Below, one piece after another: positions 16,448-23,381 of a DNA stretch of 27,102 nucleotides; position 1 is the first letter of the stretch; each line of letters begins with the position of its first letter. The notes under the pieces are model-generated. The model was not told the origin of the DNA. It searched no databases and worked only from the letters and a program-made list of their open reading frames with translations. A program made the translations under genes and the position numbers. Origin of the DNA: Deltaproteobacteria bacterium (lineage in GTDB: Bacteria > Desulfobacterota > Desulfobacteria > Desulfobacterales > JAFDCJ01); assembly GCA_024277475.1 (NCBI GenBank), contig JAJRVC010000676.1:1-27102 (forward strand). Reading direction: 5' to 3'.

Positions 16448-17159
16448 GTTGAAATCACTAACCAAAAAATTCGGCGGCATTTTTGCCGTGTATGATTTAA
16501 GTTTCCACGTTGACGAGGGAGAGTCGCTGGGGCTGATCGGCCCCAACGGTTCAGGCAAAACCACCACGTTTAATTTGATTATGAGCGAGCTAAAACAGGA
16601 TGAGGGAGAAATATACTTTCGGGGCAAAGAGATTTCCGGCTACCCAACTCATGAACGCGTAAAAATTGGAATTTCCCGCACTTACCAGATCCCACGGCCT
16701 TTCAATGATATGACGGTGGCTAAGAATATCCGTATCGGGGTAATGCCCGATGACATATTGCGCGTGATGAATATGAATTCCTCAAGCAAAAGGGAAATGG
16801 AAATCGGAAAGAGTGTCGGCTTTAAAGAGCGCCAGTTGCAGGCACACCCCAACGAACTGTCCATGGGGGACCTTCGAAGACTCGAATTGGCCAGGACCAT
16901 TGCAACCGGCCCCAAACTTCTTCTCCTCGACGAGGTTTTCGCGGGACTGACAGCCGGGGAAATCGCTGAATTATCCGAACTGCTCAAGGAAAAGAGAAAG
17001 GAAGGATTAACCTATATCATTGTCAGTCATGATTTAAAATCATTGGCCCCCCTGGTTGACAGGGTTGTGGTCGTTTCTTTTGGTCAGCTTATTGCTGAAG
17101 GATCATTTAAAGAAGTCATCGCTGATAAAAAGGTAAAAGAAGCGTATTTAGGGAACTAA
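16428..17159 (+). CDS. ABC transporter ATP-binding protein, LivG family
   Basis: A 243-residue ATPase. Walker A is GPNGSGKTT, the signature is LSMGDLRRLELART (the usual glutamines after LSxG are replaced by Asp-Leu), Walker B is LLLLDEVFAGL and the switch histidine is in IIVSHD. The start is taken at the ATG at 16428, preceded by AGGTGAGGG. The open frame reaches back to 16380, but that would add 16 non-conserved residues. The gene overlaps livM by 20 bases. It powers import together with the LivF-type subunit encoded after the next repeat-filled gap. Confidence 0.9.
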   Translation: MTAKLLELKSLTKKFGGIFAVYDLSFHVDEGESLGLIGPNGSGKTTTFNLIMSELKQDEGEIYFRGKEISGYPTHERVKIGISRTYQIPRPFNDMTVAKNIRIGVMPDDILRVMNMNSSSKREMEIGKSVGFKERQLQAHPNELSMGDLRRLELARTIATGPKLLLLDEVFAGLTAGEIAELSELLKEKRKEGLTYIIVSHDLKSLAPLVDRVVVVSFGQLIAEGSFKEVIADKKVKEAYLGN

Positions 17160-17161
17160 TG

Positions 17162-17445
17162 TTTAGTGTCGGCCCCATCGATAGCCTGAAGAGCAGCCAG
17201 TTTGATCGAAAATAAAACTTTGCCCTTGGATAGTTCCCTATGACGGGTTAACTAAAAAATGAACATCAAACATTGCCGATCTCGTAAAAAGTCAAAATTC
17301 TCAAATTACGGCCTCATAACCTATTAAAATTATTGAGTGTGAAATCTGTAAATTGGCTCTTTTCGGACTTTTTACGAGTCCATCAACATTGAACGTTCAA
17401 TCTGCTCATTGTCTCGGCAAGGCGGAGTTTCATATGTCAGGACGG
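17162..17445. repeat. Composite dispersed repeat, copy 4, with an inserted element
   Basis: TTAGTGTCGGCC..AGCCTGAAG..CAGTTTGATCG (from 17162), the stretch up to GGGTTAACTAAAAAATGAAC, and CATTGAACGTTCAATC (about 17387-17402) correspond in order to 2331-2470 and 12020-12042. Between the two halves sits the 98-base element at 17281-17378. The 336-base gap 17160-17495 contains no gene. Confidence 0.65.
17281..17378. mobile_element. 98-base MITE-like element with 13-base terminal inverted repeats
   Basis: CTCGTAAAAAGTC (17281-17293) and GACTTTTTACGAG (17366-17378) are perfect reverse complements bounding 98 bases with no reading frame. Part of the interior and one end recur, in reverse orientation, at about 8390-8452. 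The size, terminal repeats and second partial copy suggest a miniature non-autonomous element; no transposase is in the window. Confidence 0.5.
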
Positions 17446-17495
17446 AGGCACCCGGAAGTTGAATCCTGACACCTGACACCAAAATTGAGGCGACC

Positions 17496-18200
17496 ATGGC
17501 GTTTTTGGAAATAAAAAACCTTGAAGTTTTCTACGGAAAAGCTTGCTCCCTGCATAAAGTCTCACTTTCGGTTGATAAAGGAACGATTATCGGAATTATC
17601 GGTCCAAACGGCGCCGGAAAATCCACCCTGTTAGATTCGATCATAGGTCTAACCAGTCGTCGCGGACAAATCATTTTTGATGGCACCAATCTAGCGCGAC
17701 TATCTCCCACTGAAATCGTACGCCTGGGGATTGCCTATGCACCGGAGGCTCGAAATCTTTTTTCATACATGGCTGTGAAAGATAATCTTTTAATCGGAGC
17801 CTACCGGGCAAAAAAAAACAAAGAAAAAAATCTACAACTAGTTTATGACCTTTTTCCTGTTCTTGCAAAACGCCAAAGCCAGGAGGCCAAAACACTAAGC
17901 GGCGGATAACAACAGATGCTGGCCTTGGGACGAGCCCTGATGTCAAACCCCAGGCTGTTGCTGGTCGATGAGCCCACCATCGGTCTGGCCCCGCTGGTTT
18001 GCAAAGAAATAGCCCAGGTCCTGAAAAATTTAAATCAAGAAAAAGGAATCACCATTGTTATCACCGAGCAGAACGTAAATTTTGCTCTCACCCTTTCCGA
18101 GGAGATCTACCTGCTGGAGACCGGTTCCATAAAAATGAAAGGACGACCCGACGACTTGAAACAGGAAACGTATATTCAAGAGACCTATTTTGGCGGTTGA
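17496..18200 (+). pseudogene. LivF-family ABC ATPase interrupted by an in-frame TAA
   Basis: A single reading frame of 234 codons apart from a TAA at 17907-17909. The first part (137 residues) has Walker A GPNGAGKST and ends exactly at LSGG. The frame then continues QQMLALGRALMSNPRLLLVDEPTIGLAPL with Walker B and finishes normally at 18198-18200. The family signature is LSGGQQQ, so the stop replaces the first glutamine (CAA to TAA, one transition). Without readthrough the product lacks Walker B and the switch histidine and cannot hydrolyse ATP. An ATG at 17916 could start only a C-terminal fragment, without a ribosome-binding site. The options are a recent inactivating mutation, an assembly or base error, or suppression. 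The other ATPase (LivG type) is intact. Confidence 0.85.
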
Positions 18201-18209
18201 TTTTTTTAC

Positions 18210-18238
18210 TTGACAACACTGGATGAATCAAATATTAC
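18210..18238 (+). promoter_or_regulatory. Sigma-70-type promoter of the ligase/synthase operon
   Basis: TTGACA (18210-18215), a 17-base spacer and TATTAC (18233-18238). Transcription would start near 18245, about 50 bases before the ATG of the glutamine-synthetase-family gene. This promoter makes the cluster independent of the broken livF upstream. Confidence 0.6.
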
Positions 18239-18275
18239 ATCGATAAACTATAAATGTAATTTTTATTACATTTAT
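18234..18275. promoter_or_regulatory. Candidate operator: perfect 11-base inverted repeat plus a third half-site
   Basis: ATAAATGTAAT (18250-18260) and ATTACATTTAT (18265-18275) are perfect reverse complements separated by TTTT. The core ATTACAT also occurs at 18234-18240 on top of the -10 box. So there are three half-sites, at 18234-18240, 18254-18260 and 18265-18271, spanning the -10 and the first transcribed bases. Such a position suits a repressor. As RNA the same bases could form a hairpin at the mRNA 5' end. Confidence 0.6.
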
Positions 18276-18297
18276 AGGAGCAAAAGGAGAGAGTACC

Positions 18298-19635
18298 ATG
18301 GAGTTAAAAGAAATTCAGGAAATTATCAAGGCCGAAAGCATAACCTCTCTGCGGCTTGAATATCCGGATCTTTATGGAATTAGTCGAAGCAAAATAATGC
18401 CGGTCAAGCACTTGGAGGCCGTAGCTGAAGAGGGACTTGGCTTCGCTCAGGCAATATATGCCATTCACCTGGGCAACGACGTGGCGGCCGGAACCGGATG
18501 CGGCTACGAGATCGAGTGGAAAGACATGACGGTCATGCCGGACCTGGATACATTCGCAGTTCTGCCCTATCTTGACGGTACGGCCCGCTTGATCGGCAAC
18601 GCCTTCAGAGATGGTAAACCCATACCTGTTGATCCGCGCCATTGCCTCCAGCGCATCCTGAAAAAATACGCAGAAAAAAAACTGCGGGCTGTTTGCGCCA
18701 CCGAACTGGAGTTTTTCCTTTTCGAGCCAGATGCAGGCAGTCCCACGGCATTGTACAATTCCAACCTTGCCTGTGTATACCAGCTCAACCCCACCTGCGA
18801 TAAAGCCGGCTTTCTAAATAAGCTCCAGAACACCCTGATGGACCTGGGTCTCGACATTCTTTACATGAATCACGAGTTTTTCCCAAGCCAGTACGAAATC
18901 AACTGGAAATATGATGAAGCTCTGAAAATTGCCGATCAGTCCTTCACGTTCAAATATGTCTGCAAGCAGATGGCCGCCCAGCACAATTTGCACCTGACCT
19001 TTATGGGTCGTCCTACCACCGACGGAGGCGGAAGCGGTTACCACATCCACCTGTCACTCAGTGATCCTAAAACTCACAAAAATCTTTTCAATGACCCCAA
19101 CGGGCAATACGGGCTCTCTGAACTGACGCGCTATTTCATCGGTGGACAAATGGCCCATGCCAAGGGAATGTCGGCATTTTTTGCACCAACCATTAATTCG
19201 TACAAACGCTATGTCCCCGACTCTTTTGCACCCTATTATCTGGCCTGGGGTCTTGACAACCGCACGGTCTATTGCCGCGTGCCGGACGAAAGAGGTGCCG
19301 CAACCCGGGTGGAGAACCGTGCCCCCTGTGCATCGGCCAACCCGTATTTGATTTATGCGGCCGCTTTTGCCGCCGGACTCGATGGCATCGAAAATAAAAT
19401 TGATCCGGGAGAACATGCGGTGGGAGATATTTACGGGGTTGAACCAGGAACCTATGATACGGTCCCCTTTTACCTTCGCGACGCTTTGGAAGAACTCAAA
19501 GCGGACAAGGTGTTATGTGAGGCCATGGGACCGGAGTTAATTCAGGCTTTTGTCGCGCTTAAGGAAGATGAGCTGGAACGTTTTCGCAAACATGTTACGG
19601 ATTGGGAGTTTAACGAGTACTCCCTCCAGTTATAA
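18298..19635 (+). CDS. Glutamine-synthetase-family gamma-glutamyl ligase (GlnT/GmaS/PuuA-like)
   Basis: A 445-residue ATP-dependent ligase of the glutamine synthetase fold. Catalytic-domain motifs are present: ELEFFLF (glutamate/metal site), NHEFFPSQYEIN (about 191-202), GSGYHIHLSLS (about 245-255, with the metal/ATP histidines), APTINSYKRYVP and the arginine-containing RVENRAPCASANPYL. It lacks the adenylylation-loop tyrosine motif that I would expect in housekeeping GlnA of this size. The family joins glutamate to ammonia or to amines such as methylamine (GmaS), putrescine (PuuA) or ethanolamine. Next to a MgsABC/GlxBCD-type synthase, an amine substrate is plausible. It has its own promoter and an AAGGAG ribosome-binding site. 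The exact substrate cannot be told from sequence alone. Confidence 0.85.
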   Translation: MELKEIQEIIKAESITSLRLEYPDLYGISRSKIMPVKHLEAVAEEGLGFAQAIYAIHLGNDVAAGTGCGYEIEWKDMTVMPDLDTFAVLPYLDGTARLIGNAFRDGKPIPVDPRHCLQRILKKYAEKKLRAVCATELEFFLFEPDAGSPTALYNSNLACVYQLNPTCDKAGFLNKLQNTLMDLGLDILYMNHEFFPSQYEINWKYDEALKIADQSFTFKYVCKQMAAQHNLHLTFMGRPTTDGGGSGYHIHLSLSDPKTHKNLFNDPNGQYGLSELTRYFIGGQMAHAKGMSAFFAPTINSYKRYVPDSFAPYYLAWGLDNRTVYCRVPDERGAATRVENRAPCASANPYLIYAAAFAAGLDGIENKIDPGEHAVGDIYGVEPGTYDTVPFYLRDALEELKADKVLCEAMGPELIQAFVALKEDELERFRKHVTDWEFNEYSLQL

Positions 19636-19776
19636 AGAAAAGGTAAGTGTCTAAAATTGAAAATGCATGAATTATCGAACTCAGACAAGCTTGCTGTGGC
19701 CGCAAAAAGGCACAAAAACCACAATTAAGACTCTAAACGGAGGCGCTGGTCGCCTAATTAACCTGGGAGGTTCGCC

Positions 19777-20676
19777 ATGTGCGGAATAGCAGGACTCATC
19801 GTCAAGCAAAGTGATACGCTGCAATCCGATCTGGTCAATATGCTCAAAGAGCTGGTCCATCGCGGACGTGATGCTACGGGTATAGCCATTTATGAGCAAC
19901 GCGACGATATTCAAGCCAGGGTCTCCATGACGGATCCGGTTTATGAAACGAATCTTCGCAATATCGTCGAAAAATACGGTCGCATAACGAATTCGGAAGT
20001 TTATCGCGGAGGCGGTATATTCAGCTTTTTCGAAGGCTCCATTGACATGGACCCGGGCCAAATATCCAGCTTGCACTGGGATATAGACTCGGATGAGAAC
20101 CTGTGTGTTCATTCTCTGGGTAAGCAAATCAAAGTTTACAAGGACCAGGGTTCTGCCGAAGATCTTATAAAACACCATAAAATAAAAGTCGGCACCTGTA
20201 CCCATGGCATCGGCCATGTGCGGTTGGCCACTGAAAGTGTTGAAAATATAAATTTCGCACACCCGTATGTATCCTACCTATACCCGGAAATGTCCCTCGT
20301 ACACAACGGCCAGTTTACGAATTATTTCAAACTGAGACGGAAACTCGAAAACCTCGGGGTTCGCTTCAAAACAGCCAACGACACTGAAATGGCGGCTCAT
20401 TTTATCGCCTATGAGATGAAGGAAAAGGGACAGGATCTGGAAGGCGCCCTTCAAACGGCCCTGGACACTTTTGACGGGCTCTTTACCATTGTGGTTGCCA
20501 CCGGCAATCAGATCGGAGCCCTGCGCGATCGGCTGGCATTTAAACCGGTGGTATTTTATGAAGGAGAGGATGGAACTGTTCTTTTCGGTTCGGAACAGAT
20601 CGCATTAACCCCCATCATTTCCGATGTCTATGCAACGGAGATGGAACCAGGAGGCGTAAAGATATGGTCCGTTTAG
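19777..20676 (+). CDS. Class II glutamine amidotransferase subunit of a split glutamate-synthase-like enzyme (GlxB/MgsA-like)
   Basis: A 299-residue N-terminal-nucleophile amidotransferase. Cys2 directly follows the initiator Met (MCGIAGL) and would be exposed after its removal. GHVRLATES, HNGQFTNY and NDTEMAAHF are the glutamine-binding motifs of the class II (GATase 2) family. It would release ammonia, or transfer the amide nitrogen, from glutamine or a gamma-glutamyl amide. The size matches MgsA of N-methylglutamate synthase and rhizobial GlxB (about 300) rather than the large GltB. GGGAGG just before the ATG supports the start. It overlaps the next gene by 13 bases. The 141-base gap before it contains a GGCCGCAAAAAGGCACA-type dispersed repeat. 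Confidence 0.88.
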   Translation: MCGIAGLIVKQSDTLQSDLVNMLKELVHRGRDATGIAIYEQRDDIQARVSMTDPVYETNLRNIVEKYGRITNSEVYRGGGIFSFFEGSIDMDPGQISSLHWDIDSDENLCVHSLGKQIKVYKDQGSAEDLIKHHKIKVGTCTHGIGHVRLATESVENINFAHPYVSYLYPEMSLVHNGQFTNYFKLRRKLENLGVRFKTANDTEMAAHFIAYEMKEKGQDLEGALQTALDTFDGLFTIVVATGNQIGALRDRLAFKPVVFYEGEDGTVLFGSEQIALTPIISDVYATEMEPGGVKIWSV

Positions 20677-21368
20677 ATATAGCAGGGATGAGCACCCGGG
20701 ATGTCAATCGCAAACTCAGGGAGCTAATCCGGCAAGACGACGATATTATTGTGGAGAACCCCCATTCCGTCCATAACTTCGCCACGGCGCTCAAGGGCAA
20801 TCGGACGGTTTCGGTGGAAGGCAGCACCGGTTTTTATACCGGAGGCTTTCTGCAGGGGCCGGCAATCATCATCAAGGGTAATACCGGTTTATATACAGGT
20901 GACAATATGAGTGCCGGTGAAATTATCGTTGAGATGAATACCGGCAGTAATTGCGCTCCTTCCATGGTGGGCGGCACCATTGTGGTAAAAGGCCATAGTG
21001 GCAGCCGTGCCGGCTGGGGTATGAAAGGCGGCAATCTGATTGTATGCGGCAACGTGGGTCTTTGGTGCGGCAAAATGACCCTGGGAGGGCGCCTCATTTT
21101 CCTGGGCAAAGTCGGCCATGGAATTGGAGAGTCCATGTATAACGGCGTCATCCATGTTCTCGATCCGGAGGTCGAAAGCAAACTCGGCGGAAACGTCTCC
21201 CTGATCTCCATTGAAGACAAAGAAAAAAAAGCTGTAGAGGCGCTCTTTAAAAAACACAATATTGAACAGGGAGTGGATGACTTTAAAAGTATCGTGCCGA
21301 ACGTCTCCGGCCGGCATGAATACGTTCTGTTCAAACCAACTCATAAACCGACGGGGGCGCAGAAATGA
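20664..21368 (+). CDS. GXGXG-domain subunit of a split glutamate-synthase-like enzyme (GlxC/MgsB-like)
   Basis: A 234-residue right-handed beta-helix protein. Residues about 50-170 carry repeating G-x-x-G-x-x-x-G units (GSTGFYTGGF, GNTGLYTGDNM, MNTGSNCAPSM, GHSGSRAGWGM, GNVGLWCG, GKVGHGIGESM) that define the alpha-subunit C-terminal domain of glutamate synthase. The domain is structural and helps hold the amidotransferase and FMN subunits around the ammonia tunnel. The gene overlaps the genes on both sides (13 and 4 bases), so the three subunits are made in equal amounts. The start at 20664 lies inside the upstream gene, with AGGAGG upstream at 20649-20654. Confidence 0.88.
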   Translation: MVRLDIAGMSTRDVNRKLRELIRQDDDIIVENPHSVHNFATALKGNRTVSVEGSTGFYTGGFLQGPAIIIKGNTGLYTGDNMSAGEIIVEMNTGSNCAPSMVGGTIVVKGHSGSRAGWGMKGGNLIVCGNVGLWCGKMTLGGRLIFLGKVGHGIGESMYNGVIHVLDPEVESKLGGNVSLISIEDKEKKAVEALFKKHNIEQGVDDFKSIVPNVSGRHEYVLFKPTHKPTGAQK

Positions 21369-22657
21369 CAGAAAAAATAAAAAAAGTGAAGGTCAAAGAT
21401 ATTCAACGCGGAGTCTGGAGCCCCGAAACTATTTCCGAGATCAAACACAAAGCCGAAACGGGTAAACATCGCATCCGCGGCTGCGGCTCGACAAAAAAGT
21501 ATCCCTCCTTTGACGATCTTCTGGTTTTGCCTTCCCAGCTTTCGCGTCTGTCCATCGATACTTATCGGGAGGACTGCCGGACACAAACCGTCCTGGGATC
21601 GCGATTTGCCAAGAATCCCCTGGTCATCGAAACCCCCATCATGATTTCCGGCATGTCTTACGGTGCATTAAGCAAAGAAGCTAAAACCGCTCTGGCAAAG
21701 TCCACCCGGATTGTAGGAACCTCCATCAACAATGGAGAAGGGGGGCTGTTACCGGAAGAAAGGGATAATTCTTATAAACAGGTCGTCCAGATCACCCCCA
21801 GTCGAATGGGCTTTTCTCTGAAAAATATTGAAGCTGCGGATGCATTGGAAATCATCTGCGGCATCGGAGCCAAGCCAGGCTTGTCCGGTCACCTGATGGG
21901 AAGCAAAATCACCAAGGAAATCGCCGAGTTTCGTCAGCTTCCGGAAGGCATTGACCTGCACAGTCATCCGCGTCACGGTGACATTTTTGGTGCCGATGAC
22001 ATGGTCCTCAAAATCCAGGAGCTCAGAGACGTTACGGATTGGAAAATTCCGATATTTGTTAAAATCGCTGCGGGCCGCGTCAAGGAGGATGTCAAAATTG
22101 CGGCCAAAACAGGTGCCGATGGGATCGTTGTGGACGGATCCGAAGGCGGTACCGGCGCAGCCCCCGTAGTTGCCACGGCCCACCTGGGAATTCCTACCCT
22201 GCCCGCCCTCGTTCAGGCTGTCCGTGCTTTGGAAGAAATGGGCCTTAAAGAAGAAATCAGCCTGGTTGTCTCCGGCGGCATCAGGGATGGGTCCGATGTT
22301 GTCAAAGCGCTGGCTCTGGGTGCGGATGCAGTCGCAATCGGAACCGGAGCGATGGTTGCCATGGGCTGCGTGGTCTGCCTGCGTTGCCATGAAGGCAAAT
22401 GCGCTTTTGGAATCGGCACCCAGGACCCGGAACGTCGTAAAAGACTCAATATTGACGATGCCGCCCAAAAAGTTGCCAATTACATTCAGGGTATGACATA
22501 CGAAGCTGTTCTCATTGCCAAGGCTGCCGGTAAAACAGCTCTGGCCAATATGGAGCGCGAAGATCTGAGGTCCATGACTCTGGAATCCTGCGCGATGACC
22601 GGCATCCCGCTGATGGGCACCAATTACACATTTACCGATGCGTTTGGCTTTTTTTAG
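21365..22657 (+). CDS. FMN-binding synthase subunit of a split glutamate-synthase-like enzyme (GlxD/MgsC-like)
   Basis: A 430-residue TIM-barrel protein of the GltS FMN domain. MISGMSYGALSKEAKTALA, GEGG, the KPGLSGHLMGSKIT loop, IFVKIAAGRV, DGSEGGTGAAP and SGGIRDGSDVVKALALGADAV are its FMN and 2-oxoglutarate/2-iminoglutarate site motifs. C335-x5-C341-x4-C346 matches the [3Fe-4S] motif of glutamate synthase; Cys338 is an extra cysteine inside it. In N-methylglutamate synthase the equivalent subunit joins the amine to a glutamate skeleton; in glutamate synthase it reduces 2-iminoglutarate. The length fits GlxD/MgsC and not the roughly 500-residue archaeal GltB. The ATG overlaps the preceding stop (ATGA). 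A hairpin follows the stop. Confidence 0.9.
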   Translation: MTEKIKKVKVKDIQRGVWSPETISEIKHKAETGKHRIRGCGSTKKYPSFDDLLVLPSQLSRLSIDTYREDCRTQTVLGSRFAKNPLVIETPIMISGMSYGALSKEAKTALAKSTRIVGTSINNGEGGLLPEERDNSYKQVVQITPSRMGFSLKNIEAADALEIICGIGAKPGLSGHLMGSKITKEIAEFRQLPEGIDLHSHPRHGDIFGADDMVLKIQELRDVTDWKIPIFVKIAAGRVKEDVKIAAKTGADGIVVDGSEGGTGAAPVVATAHLGIPTLPALVQAVRALEEMGLKEEISLVVSGGIRDGSDVVKALALGADAVAIGTGAMVAMGCVVCLRCHEGKCAFGIGTQDPERRKRLNIDDAAQKVANYIQGMTYEAVLIAKAAGKTALANMEREDLRSMTLESCAMTGIPLMGTNYTFTDAFGFF

Positions 22658-22658
22658 C

Positions 22659-22698
22659 GGTTAACCGACGTTGCCGCAAATGTTTGTCGTCGGTAACC
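22659..22698 (+). terminator. Hairpin after the synthase operon
   Basis: GGTTAACCGACG (22659-22670) pairs with CGTCGGTAACC (22688-22698) with one bulged base, starting right after the stop codon. No T-run follows, so termination may be partial and the downstream Fe-S/flavin genes could still be co-transcribed. Confidence 0.45.
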
Positions 22699-22705
22699 TT
22701 AAAGC

Positions 22706-22745
22706 AATCAGCGACCACCAGCAGAGCTAGGGGTATGAGGATGGC
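22706..22745 (+). repeat. 40-base dispersed repeat, copy B (plus orientation)
   Basis: Matches the reverse complement of 12489-12528 at 35 of 40 bases. It lies 88 bases before the start of the [2Fe-2S] protein gene and just after the synthase hairpin. Confidence 0.8.
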
Positions 22746-22833
22746 TGATTTAGGCATTTATTTTTATTGGTACATCTAAAGCATTTTGTAGAAAGAACTA
22801 AACACATCGTCACTTGAGATAGGACAGGCAACC

Positions 22834-23142
22834 ATGCGCATAGAAGAACACCCAATTTTGGGAACCTTTGAAAAAGGCAGCAGGGTCCAATTTTCTTTTG
22901 ACGGACAAACCATGGAAGGCTTCGAGGGTGAACCCATCGCCATTGCGTTACGCAGCAACGGTGTCTTGATTCACCGTTATACATCCCGCCGGAACGAACC
23001 TCGCGGTATGTTTTGCGCCATCGGACGCTGTACGGACTGCATCATGATCGTCGACGGCAAACCCAATATCCGAACCTGTGTAGAACCGCTGAAGGCAGAA
23101 ATGGTCGTTGAAACCCAGAGAGGAAAAGGCCCGGAGAAGTGA
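22834..23142 (+). CDS. [2Fe-2S] ferredoxin-like subunit (HcnA / sarcosine-oxidase-alpha N-terminal type)
   Basis: A 102-residue protein of the Fer2_4 type. The cluster ligands are C61-x4-C66-x2-C69-x12-C82 (FCAIGRCTDCIM ... IRTCV). The same small domain forms HcnA of hydrogen cyanide synthase and the start of the alpha subunit of heterotetrameric sarcosine oxidase and opine/proline dehydrogenases. It would pass electrons to or from the FAD subunit encoded 239 bases downstream. AGGACAGG lies upstream of the ATG. The gap after it (23143-23381) shows no gene. Confidence 0.85.
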   Translation: MRIEEHPILGTFEKGSRVQFSFDGQTMEGFEGEPIAIALRSNGVLIHRYTSRRNEPRGMFCAIGRCTDCIMIVDGKPNIRTCVEPLKAEMVVETQRGKGPEK

Positions 23143-23381
23143 ACAATTAAAGAGTCCGGTTCAAAGGTTTAATGTTCGGAGATTCAAAGGTTTAGTGGCT
23201 TATTGTCTCATTTTTTCAACCAAATAAAATCAATGGTATAGAAATAAATTGCGGAGCGATTAACCCTGCATGCAATTGAATCTACTAACCCAGACCGTTC
23301 AACTGTCCAATTTTAGCGTAAAACCAAAGCACTAAAGGGATCGCAGGAAATATAAAAATCGATTTTGCGAGGTCTGAATTC

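Noticed and set aside
16380..17159. LivG-type ATPase starting at 16380
   Set aside because: It would overlap livM by 68 bases and add 16 unconserved residues. The ATG at 16428 has an AGGTGAGGG site and begins at the usual place.
17907..17909. Recoding of the livF stop as pyrrolysine or selenocysteine
   Set aside because: The codon is TAA, while pyrrolysine uses TAG and selenocysteine TGA. The family has glutamine at this position, so a nonsense mutation or sequence error is simpler.
18250..18275. Reading the perfect inverted repeat as a terminator of the livF gene
   Set aside because: It lies after a good promoter and about 20 bases before the ligase gene's ribosome-binding region, is AT-only in the stem, and sits 50 bases past livF. 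An operator or 5' leader stem fits better.
18298..19635. Calling the ligase housekeeping glutamine synthetase (glnA)
   Set aside because: Its neighbours are a split GlxBCD/MgsABC-type synthase and BMC genes, and the sequence departs from GlnA at several motifs. The more general ligase call is safer.
19681..20262. A 193-residue minus-strand open frame opposite the amidotransferase gene
   Set aside because: No family motifs. The plus strand encodes a strongly conserved class II amidotransferase over the same bases.
21749..22468. A 239-residue open frame on the minus strand inside the FMN subunit gene
   Set aside because: It is antisense to a clear TIM-barrel gene, has no recognisable domain or ribosome-binding site, and reflects codon bias of the sense strand.
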